Positions 1-9,056 of a stretch of DNA of 64,000 nt are shown here, one piece after another. The stretch is taken from contig NZ_CP113797.1 of NCBI RefSeq assembly GCF_026802175.1, forward strand, positions 1 to 64,000, given 5' to 3'. The stretch comes from Thermocoleostomius sinensis A174. Its GTDB lineage: Bacteria; Cyanobacteriota; Cyanobacteriia; Elainellales; Elainellaceae. Each line of letters opens with the position of its first letter. Position 1 is the first letter of the stretch. Under the pieces are notes generated by a model. That model was not told the DNA's origin. It saw only the letters and a program-made list of their open reading frames with translations, and ran no database searches. A program made the position numbers and the translations under genes.

Positions 1-145
1 GTCGCATTAACGCTACCGTGCAAAATAATGGTTTGAGCATAAAAAAAGGGGGACTTACCACTGTACCAGCAGTAGAGAATTACCGAGGCCGTCACCAGCG
101 CATTCGTTAAGATAAAGTAACCGCTCAATGCGTCAATCATCAGGG
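1..145. repeat. Direct repeat, copy A (identical to 379-523)
   Basis: These 145 bases match 379-523 exactly, at an offset of 378 bp. The left limit is set by the window edge, so the true repeat may be longer. Right of the repeat the two copies diverge abruptly after CAGGG. Confidence 0.95.
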
Positions 146-710
146 CGATCGCTTCTGGCGGAGCACCACGCACACCAGCAAAGTTAAAAGAATGATGGGA
201 TTGATATACCAAGACTGCCCCAACCAGGTAGAACAGCATAGCCACATTACTGACAAACAAATAGCGCAAGCCTACCCAGATTGATCGATCGCTGCGGGAA
301 TAAGCGATTAACAAGAACGCGGCAATACTAATGACCTCTAGGGCAACATACAGACTAATAAAGTCTGAACAAACAAACGTCGCATTAACGCTACCGTGCA
401 AAATAATGGTTTGAGCATAAAAAAAGGGGGACTTACCACTGTACCAGCAGTAGAGAATTACCGAGGCCGTCACCAGCGCATTCGTTAAGATAAAGTAACC
501 GCTCAATGCGTCAATCATCAGGGTGACGCCGAAATGATCGAGTAGTTCCAACGTCAATGACGATCGATCGACAAACAATGACATTGCATATGCGCCAGAT
601 GCAACAGCCATGCCCAGGGCCAACCATCGATCGAGCTTGGGTAGCAGATAAATGAGGAATCCTACAAAAAACGGTAGGGCAATCCAGACAATCGTCAACG
701 TGCTAGTCAT
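1..710 (-). CDS. Mrp/NDH-type cation:proton antiporter subunit D, partial, with internal duplication
   Basis: Open from an ATG at 710 to the window edge (236 codons seen; C-terminus missing). The translation begins MTSTLTIVWIALPFFVGF and is strongly hydrophobic, with several predicted membrane helices. It resembles the proton-translocating MnhD/NdhD-like subunits that cyanobacteria use in Mrp-type sodium/proton antiport at the membrane. It starts 7 bp after the subunit-C-like gene, as in mnhC-mnhD operons. Odd feature: residues from MIDALSGYF onward occur twice because a segment of 378 bp (126 codons) is tandemly repeated in frame; at the second junction the sequence after GAPPEAIAL returns to MIDALSGYF instead of continuing into the next helices. 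Family assignment is from memory; subunit identity is likely but not certain. Confidence 0.75.
   Translation of the reverse strand, partial: MTSTLTIVWIALPFFVGFLIYLLPKLDRWLALGMAVASGAYAMSLFVDRSSLTLELLDHFGVTLMIDALSGYFILTNALVTASVILYCWYSGKSPFFYAQTIILHGSVNATFVCSDFISLYVALEVISIAAFLLIAYSRSDRSIWVGLRYLFVSNVAMLFYLVGAVLVYQSHHSFNFAGVRGAPPEAIALMIDALSGYFILTNALVTASVILYCWYSGKSPFFYAQTIILHGSVNA
379..523. repeat. Direct repeat, copy B (identical to 1-145)
   Basis: Second copy of the 145-bp exact repeat inside the antiporter D gene. The offset of 378 is a multiple of three, so the reading frame is kept across both copies. Confidence 0.95.
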
Positions 711-717
711 GGTGTGC

Positions 718-1059
718 TCAGGGCGTATTGTTCTTCTCGATCTCGCGGCTTTCCAAGGTTGGATTTTCCCGTGCCAACTTCATGACGCCAACGAGCATGA
801 GAGCTTGAATGGAAAACCCAATGACGATCGCCGTTAGGATCACAGCCTGGGGGACTGGATCAGAATAAGCGACAGGTTCAACCGTTGCAGTCGAGGCGAT
901 GGGTGTGAAAAAGCCTTCTCGTGCTGCAATCAACACGTAATAGGCAATGACACCCGTACTCATGACATCCATGGAGATGATTTTCATCACCAGGTTTTTT
1001 TTGAAGATAATGCCAAAAAAGCCACACAGAATGGTGGCAAATACACATGCTTCTAACAC
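718..1059 (-). CDS. Mrp/NuoK-type antiporter subunit C
   Basis: 113 residues from a GTG start (1059). Three hydrophobic helices, roughly residues 2-15, 24-46 and 70-96, give the size and topology of MnhC/NuoK/NdhE subunits, which form part of the proton path in Mrp antiporters and complex I. The segment MKIISMDVMSTGVIAYYV and the helix around AVILTAIVIGFSIQALMLVGV fit this family. It lies 7 bp before the D-subunit gene and must be co-transcribed with it. No clear ribosome-binding site precedes the GTG, so the start is less certain than the family. Nothing resembling subunits A/B lies upstream (1060-1539), so this may be the first gene of the operon. Confidence 0.75.
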   Translation of the reverse strand: MLEACVFATILCGFFGIIFKKNLVMKIISMDVMSTGVIAYYVLIAAREGFFTPIASTATVEPVAYSDPVPQAVILTAIVIGFSIQALMLVGVMKLARENPTLESREIEKNNTP

Positions 1060-1539
1060 GAGACTTGCCTGTTGGGGTAGGGGGAACTAGAAGGCCTTGC
1101 GATCGCCGCAAAGCAGTACTCTAAATGCAGAAAGTCACTATATCCTTTCCCGAAACTGATTTCAGCGATCGGATTTTAGAGACTTTTCATAGATTTAATT
1201 CAATGGAACTGCTTGTTTAACTAGATTTATATCTATAATACGGCACAACTGCTTCTATAGTTCGTGAAATCTAAATTCATTTGAAACAAATTTTTCTCAA
1301 GCCTTTTAGACTCTGCTTGTTGAAGTAGAAACTTAATTAAGCCCTGGCTTTTAGGGTTTATATTACTTAGAATTATGGGTTAAATAAGAGCGGAGAATTA
1401 TATAGATCGGGGAATTGATAGCTGGTGCAGGCAATGGCGATGCGTGCTCCTGCTATCAATCGCTAAAGCTGCCACCAGAAATCAATGCTACGATCATCGC
1501 CTCTACGGACTGGCTTGGGAATTATTGCTATTCTGCCAT
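1060..1539. other. Intergenic region with a 9-bp inverted repeat
   Basis: AT-rich stretch with no supportable gene. It holds the presumed promoter of the antiporter genes and, at 1414-1422 and 1452-1460, a perfect inverted repeat (ATTGATAGC / GCTATCAAT, 29-nt loop) lying downstream of nspC. There is no T-tract on the minus strand, so it is not a clear intrinsic terminator. Confidence 0.5.
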
Positions 1540-2676
1540 CTAGGACAATCGTCGTTTGTAGTCGTTGTAGTCAAACACTCGAATTAATTCAAACTGATTA
1601 TCCGCACGCATTATGCCGATCGATGGATGTTTGATGCCATTGAAGCAAGAGGTTTTCACCATCGTGTAGTGAATCATATCTTCAAATAGAACGGTGTCAC
1701 CCACCTCAAGCGGCGTTGCAAAGTAGTAATCACCCATGCCCATCACATCTCCAGCTAAACAGGTCAACCCACCCATGCGATAGGTGGGTTCTCCAGGCTG
1801 CGGATCGCGAGCACCCCGGATGCGCGGCTTGTAGGGCATTTCCAAGCAATCGGGCATATGGGCTGTAAAGGACACGTCTAGCATGGCGATCGTCGGACCG
1901 GGGGTGGGAATCAAATCCAGTACGGTGGCCCGCAGAAACCCCGTTTCCCAAGCGATGGCGGAACTGGGTTCCAAATAGATTTGCAACTGTGGATATCGCT
2001 GTTTAAAGTCTGTGATGAGATCGACTAAGTGATCAACATCGTAGCCTTGGCGAGTCATCAAATGCCCACCGCCTAGGTTAAGCCAGCGAATCTGAGGTAG
2101 ATGGTGTCCAAATCGCCGTTCAATTTGCTTTAGGGTTTCTGCAAGGGCAAAGGAATCGCTCTCGCATAGGTTATGACAATGCAAGCCCTCAATACCCTTT
2201 GGCAAGGTATTGCCCAACGTTTCTGCCCGGATACCCAACCGAGACAGGGGTGCAGCCGGGTTATAGATATCCTGCTCTACGGGCGAATATTCGGGATTGA
2301 TACGCAAACCGGGAGAGAGGTTCGCGGCGATCGTCCGGTTTTTGAACCGCTGCCACTGGCTCAGGGAATTAAAGGTGATGTGGGTGGCATTCTGGATCAG
2401 ATCGGCAAATTCAGCGTCCTGGTAGGCGGGCAAATATAAATGCAGATCGCCACCAAATTCCTCTCGCACCAAATTGGCTTCAAACAGAGAGCTAGCTGTA
2501 GCCCCCTTTAAGTAGCGTTTGACAATAGGAAAGGCGCTGAACATGGCAAATCCTTTCAGCGCCAACAATACCGTGATGCCTGCCCGCTGCTGCACAGAAT
2601 CAATTAGTTCCAGATTGTGAATCAGCTTGACCTCTTCCAGAACATAGCACGGTGAAGGAATATGCGAATCTATCAT
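1540..2676 (-). CDS. nspC: Carboxynorspermidine/carboxyspermidine decarboxylase
   Basis: 378 residues, close to the usual family length. PLP-dependent fold-III (alanine-racemase-like) enzyme that decarboxylates carboxyspermidine or carboxynorspermidine to the free polyamine. The PLP-binding lysine is in LLALKGFAMF near residue 41; the glycine-rich WLNLGGGH and the HCHNLCES segments fit the cofactor pocket, and the C-terminal VKTSCFNGI contains the cysteine of the active site contributed across the dimer. An ATG at 2676 was chosen: it follows the dehydrogenase stop by 7 bp and has GAGG upstream. A TTG at 2691 would overlap the upstream gene by 8 bp. It is the last gene of the agmatinase-dehydrogenase-decarboxylase operon. 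Confidence 0.92.
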   Translation of the reverse strand: MIDSHIPSPCYVLEEVKLIHNLELIDSVQQRAGITVLLALKGFAMFSAFPIVKRYLKGATASSLFEANLVREEFGGDLHLYLPAYQDAEFADLIQNATHITFNSLSQWQRFKNRTIAANLSPGLRINPEYSPVEQDIYNPAAPLSRLGIRAETLGNTLPKGIEGLHCHNLCESDSFALAETLKQIERRFGHHLPQIRWLNLGGGHLMTRQGYDVDHLVDLITDFKQRYPQLQIYLEPSSAIAWETGFLRATVLDLIPTPGPTIAMLDVSFTAHMPDCLEMPYKPRIRGARDPQPGEPTYRMGGLTCLAGDVMGMGDYYFATPLEVGDTVLFEDMIHYTMVKTSCFNGIKHPSIGIMRADNQFELIRVFDYNDYKRRLS

Positions 2677-2683
2677 CGATCGA

Positions 2684-3886
2684 TCACGCAACCTCGAACT
2701 CAGATGGCTGATTGATTACCTCATGCCAAGGTAAGCCGAAACTGCCTAACTTTTCCAAAAATGGATCAGGATTCAGTTGCTCGACGTTAAAGACTCCAGC
2801 TTCGCTCCACTGACCTGTCAGCACCATTAAGGCTCCCAACATAGCAGGTACACCTGTGGTATAGGAAATGGCCTGTGCTCCTACTTCACGATAGGCAGCC
2901 GCATGGTCGCAGTTGTTGTAAATATAGTACGTCTTTTCCTGCCCGTCCTTGATGCCGCGAATGTGACAGCCGATCGAGGTTTGCCCCTCGTAATTTTCGC
3001 CCAGCTTAGACGGTTGCGGCAGTACTGCTTTCAAAAATTGTAGCGGGACGATCTTATGCCCTTCATAGTCAACCGGATCGATGCGAGTCATGCCGACGTT
3101 TTGCAACACGCGCAGATGCGTTAGATACGTCTCAGAAAAAGTCATCCAAAAGCGTACTCGCTTCAGCGTTGGGATGTGTTTAACGAGAGATTCTAGTTCT
3201 TCGTGATAGAGCAGGTAGGACGATCGCGATCCAATGTCAGGATAGGTAATCGATCGCTGCATTGAGAAAGGTTCGATCTCAATCCACTGACCATTCTCAT
3301 AATAGCGACCCTTCTGGGTGATTTCGCGAATATTGATTTCTGGGTTAAAGTTGGTTGCAAACAAATGTCCGTGATTGCCCGCATTGCAATCCACAATGTC
3401 GAGATAGTGAATTTCGTCGAAATGGTGTTTCAGCGCGTAGGCTGTAAAGATACCTGTAACACCTGGATCAAATCCACATCCTAACACTGCCATGATTCCC
3501 GCTTGCTTGTAGCGTTCATGATACTCCCATTGCCATTTGTATTCAAACTTGGCTTCATCGGGCGGTTCATAGCTAGCGGTATCAAGGTAGTGTACGCCTG
3601 TCTCTAAACAAGCATCCATAATTGGTAGATCTTGATAGGGCAGCGCCACATTGATGACGATATCGGGTTGAAAATCACGAATCAAGGCGACGACTTCGTT
3701 GGACTGGTTGGCATCTACTTGGGCCGTTGCCAGAAACGGGTGATCGATCGATTGAGCAATTGCATCGCATTTTTCCTTGGTGCGGCTGGCCAGCAGAATC
3801 TTGGAAAATACTGATTCAGCCTGAGCACACTTATGGGCAACAACGTTGCCCACACCTCCTGCACCAATAATGAGAACTTTAGACAT
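2684..3886 (-). CDS. Carboxynorspermidine (carboxyspermidine) dehydrogenase, saccharopine dehydrogenase family
   Basis: 400 residues. Catalyses reductive condensation of putrescine (or diaminopropane) with aspartate semialdehyde to carboxyspermidine (or carboxynorspermidine), NADPH-dependent, in the cytosol. The N-terminus MSKVLIIGAGGVGNVVAHK is a Rossmann dinucleotide-binding motif (GAGGVG). The rest matches the Lys1-like fold, with GCGFDPGVTG and the GNHGH segment typical of this branch. The start is the ATG at 3886, preceded by a strong AGGGGGTGAT ribosome site; an in-frame upstream extension lacks such a site. The product feeds NspC encoded directly downstream, and its substrate putrescine can come from the agmatinase encoded upstream. 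Confidence 0.92.
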   Translation of the reverse strand: MSKVLIIGAGGVGNVVAHKCAQAESVFSKILLASRTKEKCDAIAQSIDHPFLATAQVDANQSNEVVALIRDFQPDIVINVALPYQDLPIMDACLETGVHYLDTASYEPPDEAKFEYKWQWEYHERYKQAGIMAVLGCGFDPGVTGIFTAYALKHHFDEIHYLDIVDCNAGNHGHLFATNFNPEINIREITQKGRYYENGQWIEIEPFSMQRSITYPDIGSRSSYLLYHEELESLVKHIPTLKRVRFWMTFSETYLTHLRVLQNVGMTRIDPVDYEGHKIVPLQFLKAVLPQPSKLGENYEGQTSIGCHIRGIKDGQEKTYYIYNNCDHAAAYREVGAQAISYTTGVPAMLGALMVLTGQWSEAGVFNVEQLNPDPFLEKLGSFGLPWHEVINQPSEFEVA

Positions 3887-3992
3887 ATCACCCCCTGTGA
3901 TGAATTCGATCGGGTTTAGTTGGATAAACTGGGTCTGATTGAGACCAGACTCTTTATCATCGCACAAGCATCCTTGCTCATGCACTATTTTT

Positions 3993-5045
3993 CTACAGTT
4001 GTGGCTGTGATAAGCTCATCAGATTGCAGAGTTTGTAGACAGTTCGCGCTCCTACATTGCCGTCCCACTCGTCATTTCCAACTTCTGAGACATCAAATCC
4101 AATGATGGTGCGATCGCTGTTGACAACTTCACGGAACAAGCAAAAGGTTTGTTCCAGTTCCAGCCCGCCCGGAACAGGTGTGCCTGTATGAGGACAAAGC
4201 TTTGGATCGAGGCCATCGACATCGAAACTAATATAAACGTGTTGCGGCAGGTCTGCCACAATTTGTTGGCAAAGGTCTATCCAGGAAGCTCCACCATACA
4301 GCTTTTGTTTTAGTACCGGATCATAGTGGGCTGTAATGCGCCCCTGGGACTGGTTAATGACCTCAACTTCGTCATGGCACAGATCGCGAATGCCCACTTG
4401 CACTAGCTTCGATACCTGTGGTAAGTCTAGAACGTTGTACATGATAGAGGCATGGGAAAAGGTGAAGCCCTCGTAAGCTTGCCGCAAATCTGCATGGGCA
4501 TCAATGTGCAAAATTCCGAATGCTGGATACTGGTCAGCCAGGGCTTGAATGCAGCCCAGTGGCACACTGTGATCGCCACCAATGACAGCCGGGCGCTTTC
4601 CTTGCTGTAGTGCGGCTCGAACTTGCTCATACAACCAGCGATTCAGCGATCGGCATTCGTCATTAATTCGATCGAGTACAGCCTTGAGTTTTGGATGATC
4701 GGCCACAGAGCCGCCTTGTTCTAAGTGATCAATCAGGTGCGCCGCTTGTTCTCGCAACGTATGGCTAGTTTGCAGAATCGATTCAGAAATCGCTGGCATG
4801 AAAATGCCATGTTTCCAACCATCAGGATAGTCAAAGTCGTACAGATCGAGTTGGCGCGATGCGTTGAGTACCGCTTGGGGGCCCTGTGCCGTCCCTGCTC
4901 CATAGGAAACCGTCACTTCCCAAGGCACGCCAAACACGATCGTCTCAGCAGTATTGTAGTCAAACGGTAGTCCTAGCAGGTTGCCGTTGTCTAACCCAAT
5001 ACCACTGGGATTAAACGCAGAAAAAGAATGGTCGATCGCAGTCAT
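3993..5045 (-). CDS. speB: Agmatinase / ureohydrolase family protein
   Basis: 350 residues. Mn-dependent ureohydrolase; in this context most likely converts agmatine to putrescine and urea. Metal-ligand motifs are all present: GGDHS (about 156-160), DAHAD (about 182-186) and SFDVDGLDP (about 273-281). An insertion around residues 60-135, with WKHGIFMP, makes it longer than E. coli SpeB. The ATG at 5045 was preferred over a longer upstream reading because MTAIDHSF begins the conserved part. It lies 106 bp upstream of the carboxyspermidine dehydrogenase and is probably in the same operon. Alternative: cyanobacterial guanidine hydrolases belong to the same superfamily, but the polyamine neighbours favour agmatinase. 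Confidence 0.85.
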   Translation of the reverse strand: MTAIDHSFSAFNPSGIGLDNGNLLGLPFDYNTAETIVFGVPWEVTVSYGAGTAQGPQAVLNASRQLDLYDFDYPDGWKHGIFMPAISESILQTSHTLREQAAHLIDHLEQGGSVADHPKLKAVLDRINDECRSLNRWLYEQVRAALQQGKRPAVIGGDHSVPLGCIQALADQYPAFGILHIDAHADLRQAYEGFTFSHASIMYNVLDLPQVSKLVQVGIRDLCHDEVEVINQSQGRITAHYDPVLKQKLYGGASWIDLCQQIVADLPQHVYISFDVDGLDPKLCPHTGTPVPGGLELEQTFCLFREVVNSDRTIIGFDVSEVGNDEWDGNVGARTVYKLCNLMSLSQPQL

Positions 5046-5167
5046 TGGCCAGTTGCTTTGATTCAAGAAACAGGAGTCCAGCCCCCTTTGATTTGTGCTA
5101 GACCCACTCGTAATTTTAAAGCTTTTACTGGTTGTGTTGGGGAGGGGTGGCGATCGGTCAGCGGAGC

Positions 5168-7741
5168 CTAGGGTTGAATCCGAGACAGGGCTTGCCAATC
5201 GCGAACAGTGGCATCTTTCCACAACCAGTTGCGCTGAAGCACATCTGCCCGGAAGTTGTTGGGATCTTGTTGCTGCACCATCTGGTAAAGCCTAGCGGCT
5301 TTGCGAATCAGATTCTCTTGCTGTGCAGGCGACTGACCGATCGAAGCATCCCACAATGCCAAGGCAATTCCTGCATAAACCGTCAACCGCTCTTGGAGGG
5401 CTGTCTCTTCAGCCGCAACCATGTTAGCTGAACTAGTATCAGCAGCGGCCAAGGTCACAGCAGGCGCTTGCTCCAGGGTATTCAACGCCCTGTTCCAGGT
5501 TTGCATGGCTCGCAGTGGTTGATTTTCTGCATAATAGGCAAATCCCAAAGCTTCCTGATACTTAGGATTATCGGGAGCCGCATTAGCCGCCAGTTCCCAA
5601 TAGCGACGCGCATCGGCTAGCGTGTGCACAGGACTACCCGTATCAATTCCCTGCCAGGACAAGCGCCCCCAGAGGTAGTTAATCTCCGGCGTATCTACGC
5701 TGGTCGGAACGGCTGCCAAGGCTTCAGCAGCAGCCTGAAGCTCGCCTCGATCGAGCAAGGCAGTAACAGCCGCTTCACCCTCAGCATATTGTTGACGGCG
5801 AAAATGGTTGATGGCAAAGGTTTTTACTGCTTCCGAATCCGCTGTTTGTAGGTTAAGAGACCCAACAATGGGCAGCGAAGAGTTGTCTGGAAACTGAAGC
5901 CCTAGACCGCCACTTTGAATTTGAGAATATGACCAAATACCGATCGCCACAACTGCCGCTGCACTCAAGGTTCCTACTACTGGCTTAAGCAGCCGTCGCC
6001 GGGCTGAAAGGGGTTCTGTCTGATTGGATTCAACCGCTGTAGGAGTTGCCACGGCTAAGGGAGCCGCCTCTGGTTGCCGTTCTGCAATCACCGCTGTGGG
6101 AGGTTTGTCTTGCTGCATTACCGGATTAGCAACAGGCGCAGAGGTGGGTTTAGCAACAGGCATAGCCACAGGAGCAAGGGGAGAAGCCGTTGATCCGGGC
6201 AAGGCAGCATCAGAGGAAGACAGTTGCCGCAATAAGTCTGCGACAAGGCTGGCATCTTCTTCGTATGTCTGCTCTAAGTCTGCTGTGTCGTTAGTCCAAT
6301 CTGAAGCTTGATGGGTTGATGTTAAAGATGGCTGTACCGTATCATACGGCGATCGTGCTGGCCAGACAGGACGGGATATAGGCATTCCATCTTCAGCCCC
6401 GGTGAGGGAGAACGCCCCATAGAGTTGTGGCAGCAGCACCAACCGCTCAGCCGGGTTCGCCACGGGTTGAATTGGAATCACATAGCCATCAAATTCCGGA
6501 TGCAAGTATAGAACCGGGAGGGCCCAATACAGTTGATGCGAGCTATAGGCTGAGATCAAGCCTTGACGCGCCCGGCTTAAGCTGAGATCGATCGGATAGC
6601 CCAATTTCAAGTTGCGATAGAACAGCCAGGTTAGCGTCAACGCCACATTGTCTGGAATTTGTTCGGCCATGGCCAGCACTGCCGGAATACCGCGACTGAC
6701 CAAAGTTTCGGCCAAGTTGCGCTCCTGTGGCTGATTAGAGTTGGACGCAGCCGTGTAGGCCCCTCGGCAGGAGTTAAACACCGCTAAACGAATGCCATTA
6801 TTGACCAATAGCCCAGCTAAATCGTTGCCAGTCAGAATTTCTGTCAAGCCAGTGCGAGGGTTCACCAGGTACAGACTCCCGCCGTTTGCCCCTAAATCAC
6901 TATGACCTGCATAATGAAGAACCTGATAGCGACCTTGTTCCAGTGCTTGCGTCAGTTGTTCACGTCCGGGTTGCTTCAGAATCGTCAGTTGCACATCCGG
7001 TAAAGGGGTCGCTACCGCATCGGGTGTTGGAGCCACTTGATTTTGCAATTCTTGCTGAAGGCGGGTAGCTTCCTGTTCTAGTTTCAGGCGTTCGCGATCG
7101 GTTGGAGCGGCAATCACCATCAGTACCCGCAACGGCTGATTAGGCTCTGGGGTTGAGATCAAACTTTCCACAGCCAACCGTACATTGGGCTGATAGCGCG
7201 AAAAAATCACATGGGTGCCTGCGGTCAGCGGACGAGAAGCGGCTCCCACGCTGCCTGGTTGTCGTTCGGCCGGAGTATCGTTAGCATAGAGCACTTCCCA
7301 CGGCAACCGCAGCACTTGCTGCCCCTTCAGTCCTAACCGCAGCCGCAGTGTTTCGTTGCGATGCTGGGCAATGCCTTGGGCTGTCACCCAACTATCGCGC
7401 AACGTGCCTTGAAATAGTGCACTATAAAGCTGCTGACCAAGCTCAACCAAGCTGAACGACGGATGCGAGTCTGGTAATCCTACACTGGATGAAACACCGT
7501 TAGGTAATGAGACGGTCGAGGACAAGCCGGAGCGATCGCGCAGGGTACTAGCCGGAGCGTGACCTTGCAGCAGTCCCATCAGCGGATCGTTCATAAGTTG
7601 ACGGGCTTGAACCAGCCATTTCTCGATCGGCCATCGAACTTGCTCTTCAGCCAGCGGCACTCCGGGTGCAACACGCTCGGTTCGCACTAGGTATTCATCT
7701 TGTCCAACTGGGGTTACAGAGATATCAAATTCTTGAGTCAC
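5168..7741 (-). CDS. CHAT-domain (caspase-like) protease with membrane helix and C-terminal TPRs
   Basis: 857 residues. Domain order: an N-terminal region typical of cyanobacterial CHAT proteins (about 1-200), the CHAT caspase fold with the His of HYAGH (H280) and the Cys of VFNSCRGA (C325) as the expected catalytic dyad, a proline/alanine-rich linker (about 500-580), one membrane helix (about 587-606, VVGTLSAAAVVAIGIWSY), then TPR-like repeats to the C-terminus. The catalytic domain thus lies on one side of the membrane and the TPRs on the other; orientation is not determinable here. CHAT proteins are peptidases used in signalling, stress and some defence systems; no CRISPR or gasdermin gene lies beside it. 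It ends 122 bp upstream of the agmatinase start and may or may not be co-transcribed. Confidence 0.88.
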   Translation of the reverse strand: MTQEFDISVTPVGQDEYLVRTERVAPGVPLAEEQVRWPIEKWLVQARQLMNDPLMGLLQGHAPASTLRDRSGLSSTVSLPNGVSSSVGLPDSHPSFSLVELGQQLYSALFQGTLRDSWVTAQGIAQHRNETLRLRLGLKGQQVLRLPWEVLYANDTPAERQPGSVGAASRPLTAGTHVIFSRYQPNVRLAVESLISTPEPNQPLRVLMVIAAPTDRERLKLEQEATRLQQELQNQVAPTPDAVATPLPDVQLTILKQPGREQLTQALEQGRYQVLHYAGHSDLGANGGSLYLVNPRTGLTEILTGNDLAGLLVNNGIRLAVFNSCRGAYTAASNSNQPQERNLAETLVSRGIPAVLAMAEQIPDNVALTLTWLFYRNLKLGYPIDLSLSRARQGLISAYSSHQLYWALPVLYLHPEFDGYVIPIQPVANPAERLVLLPQLYGAFSLTGAEDGMPISRPVWPARSPYDTVQPSLTSTHQASDWTNDTADLEQTYEEDASLVADLLRQLSSSDAALPGSTASPLAPVAMPVAKPTSAPVANPVMQQDKPPTAVIAERQPEAAPLAVATPTAVESNQTEPLSARRRLLKPVVGTLSAAAVVAIGIWSYSQIQSGGLGLQFPDNSSLPIVGSLNLQTADSEAVKTFAINHFRRQQYAEGEAAVTALLDRGELQAAAEALAAVPTSVDTPEINYLWGRLSWQGIDTGSPVHTLADARRYWELAANAAPDNPKYQEALGFAYYAENQPLRAMQTWNRALNTLEQAPAVTLAAADTSSANMVAAEETALQERLTVYAGIALALWDASIGQSPAQQENLIRKAARLYQMVQQQDPNNFRADVLQRNWLWKDATVRDWQALSRIQP

Positions 7742-8282
7742 GGGATTAGCGCACTCCTCGCTCTAGCACATACACCTTACTGATGGATTCACTCGCAAAT
7801 CGCCAGTTCCGAACGGAGCCTTAGACAATCTGTAGCGATCGCTCTCACTCACTTGTTCTCGATCGATCGGAAATTTTCAGGAACTTTTCCAAATCAACGC
7901 TTGCCAGAATGAGATGAGGGTCTATCTCATTATGAACAGCCTTTGTTTCTATCTCCACCCAACGGCAGAGAATTGGTCAATTCTTTAAGACGAAGCCGAT
8001 TTCAAAAAGTTACCTCTTTGGAAAGATTTTTAAAATCGATTTCTACAAAAATTTCCGGACGTTAACTGGCTGCTTTAGAACAGTGAAGTGGTAGATGCAC
8101 CCTGATTCGATACCCCTGGCTCACTAGTTGGGTCGGGGGATTCTTTATTCCTGGATCTTAACCTCTGGATTGACTGCACTGGTATTATTCCCGGATGGAC
8201 TAATTTCTTAGCCTCCAAAATCTATTTCACAGAATCGTAATCCTTTGTTACAATCAGCAAAAGTAACGAAAGGATTGGAAAT
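7742..8282. other. Intergenic region between divergent genes with an 8-bp palindrome
   Basis: About 540 bp without a supportable gene, serving as promoter space for the CHAT gene (minus) and psb34 (plus). A perfect 8-bp inverted repeat, AATGAGAT (7908-7915) with ATCTCATT (7924-7931), could be an operator or a small hairpin. No T-tract follows it. Confidence 0.4.
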
Positions 8283-8453
8283 ATGCCCTATACAACTGAA
8301 GACGGTGGACGTTTAAATAATTTTGCTGTAGAACCCAAAGTCTATAAAGCTGAGCCACCGACGCAAAAGCAAAAAGTTCAGTACTTAATTATGGGACTGG
8401 GTGCTGTAGCACTGGTAGGCGGACTGTTGGTGATTGCGGTCTCTGTTTCCTAG
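8283..8453 (+). CDS. psb34: Psb34-type photosystem II assembly protein (Ssl1498 family)
   Basis: 56 residues, one C-terminal membrane helix (YLIMGLGAVALVGGLLVIAV). The N-terminus MPYTTEDGGRLNNFA with the following EPKVYKAEPPT is characteristic of the Ssl1498/Psb34 family, single-helix thylakoid proteins that bind the CP47 module during photosystem II assembly. An AAGGATTGG ribosome site precedes the ATG. Length matches the family. It is monocistronic, divergent from the CHAT gene and convergent with the DUF1622 gene. Confidence 0.9.
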   Translation: MPYTTEDGGRLNNFAVEPKVYKAEPPTQKQKVQYLIMGLGAVALVGGLLVIAVSVS

Positions 8454-8585
8454 AGAGATGGAAGCCGTTTAGCGCTGCCCCAACCCCGATAAATTAATCT
8501 GGTTTTCATAGAACGACCGTCGTTATTGTAGCCAGGTAGCCATGATTCAGGTGCCTGGTTTTTGAGTTGTTGAGGATTAGACAAG

Positions 8586-9026
8586 CTAGACTTCAGACCG
8601 GCTGAACGGGGTGGGTTGAGTTGAGGCTGTGGTGGAAATGCCATTGGGCGACTCATCGGAGTCCTGAATGCGATCGCTGTTGCGGATAGCTTGCAGCAGC
8701 AGATGGTTGAGAACGGTTCGCACGGTAATGATGGCGGCTAGTTGAGCAATATCCTCCCAGCGGCTAGAATTCATGGTCTTTAGAATTGTGGCCCCCACCA
8801 AAAAGCTTAGCCCCAGCGAAAAGGCATACCCCATCGTCAAACGGCTTTGTTGAAACGCTTCTGCGGAAGGCAGGTGAGTGATCAGTCCTCTAAGATAAAT
8901 CAGCAAGGCACGGCTGACTCCAACGGCAATGACAAACAGCGCCAGTAGTTGACAAACGCTAATCAGGATGATGTCTAAGCGCTTGACGATTGTGGCTGCT
9001 AGGCTTCCAACTGCTTCTAGATCCAT
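8586..9026 (-). CDS. DUF1622 family membrane protein
   Basis: 146 residues with three predicted membrane helices (about 17-45, 67-84, 94-112). Sequence features such as LRGLITHL followed by FSLGLSFLVGATILKT and ITVRTVLNHLL are typical of the DUF1622 family, small inner-membrane proteins of unknown function. It lies 30 bp downstream of the GH1 gene on the same strand and is probably co-transcribed with it. The C-terminal tail (about 120-146) is polar and Ser/Thr-rich. Confidence 0.8.
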   Translation of the reverse strand: MDLEAVGSLAATIVKRLDIILISVCQLLALFVIAVGVSRALLIYLRGLITHLPSAEAFQQSRLTMGYAFSLGLSFLVGATILKTMNSSRWEDIAQLAAIITVRTVLNHLLLQAIRNSDRIQDSDESPNGISTTASTQPTPFSRSEV

Positions 9027-9056
9027 TTTGTTGTGCCCCTCTAATCATTCCTGAGT

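Noticed and set aside
1414-1460. Intrinsic terminator for nspC
   Set aside because: The 9-bp hairpin has a long loop and no T-tract in the transcribed direction.
8450-8656. 68-residue minus-strand frame next to psb34
   Set aside because: Overlaps the C-terminus of the DUF1622 gene in another frame and reaches the psb34 stop; no recognisable pattern or ribosome site.
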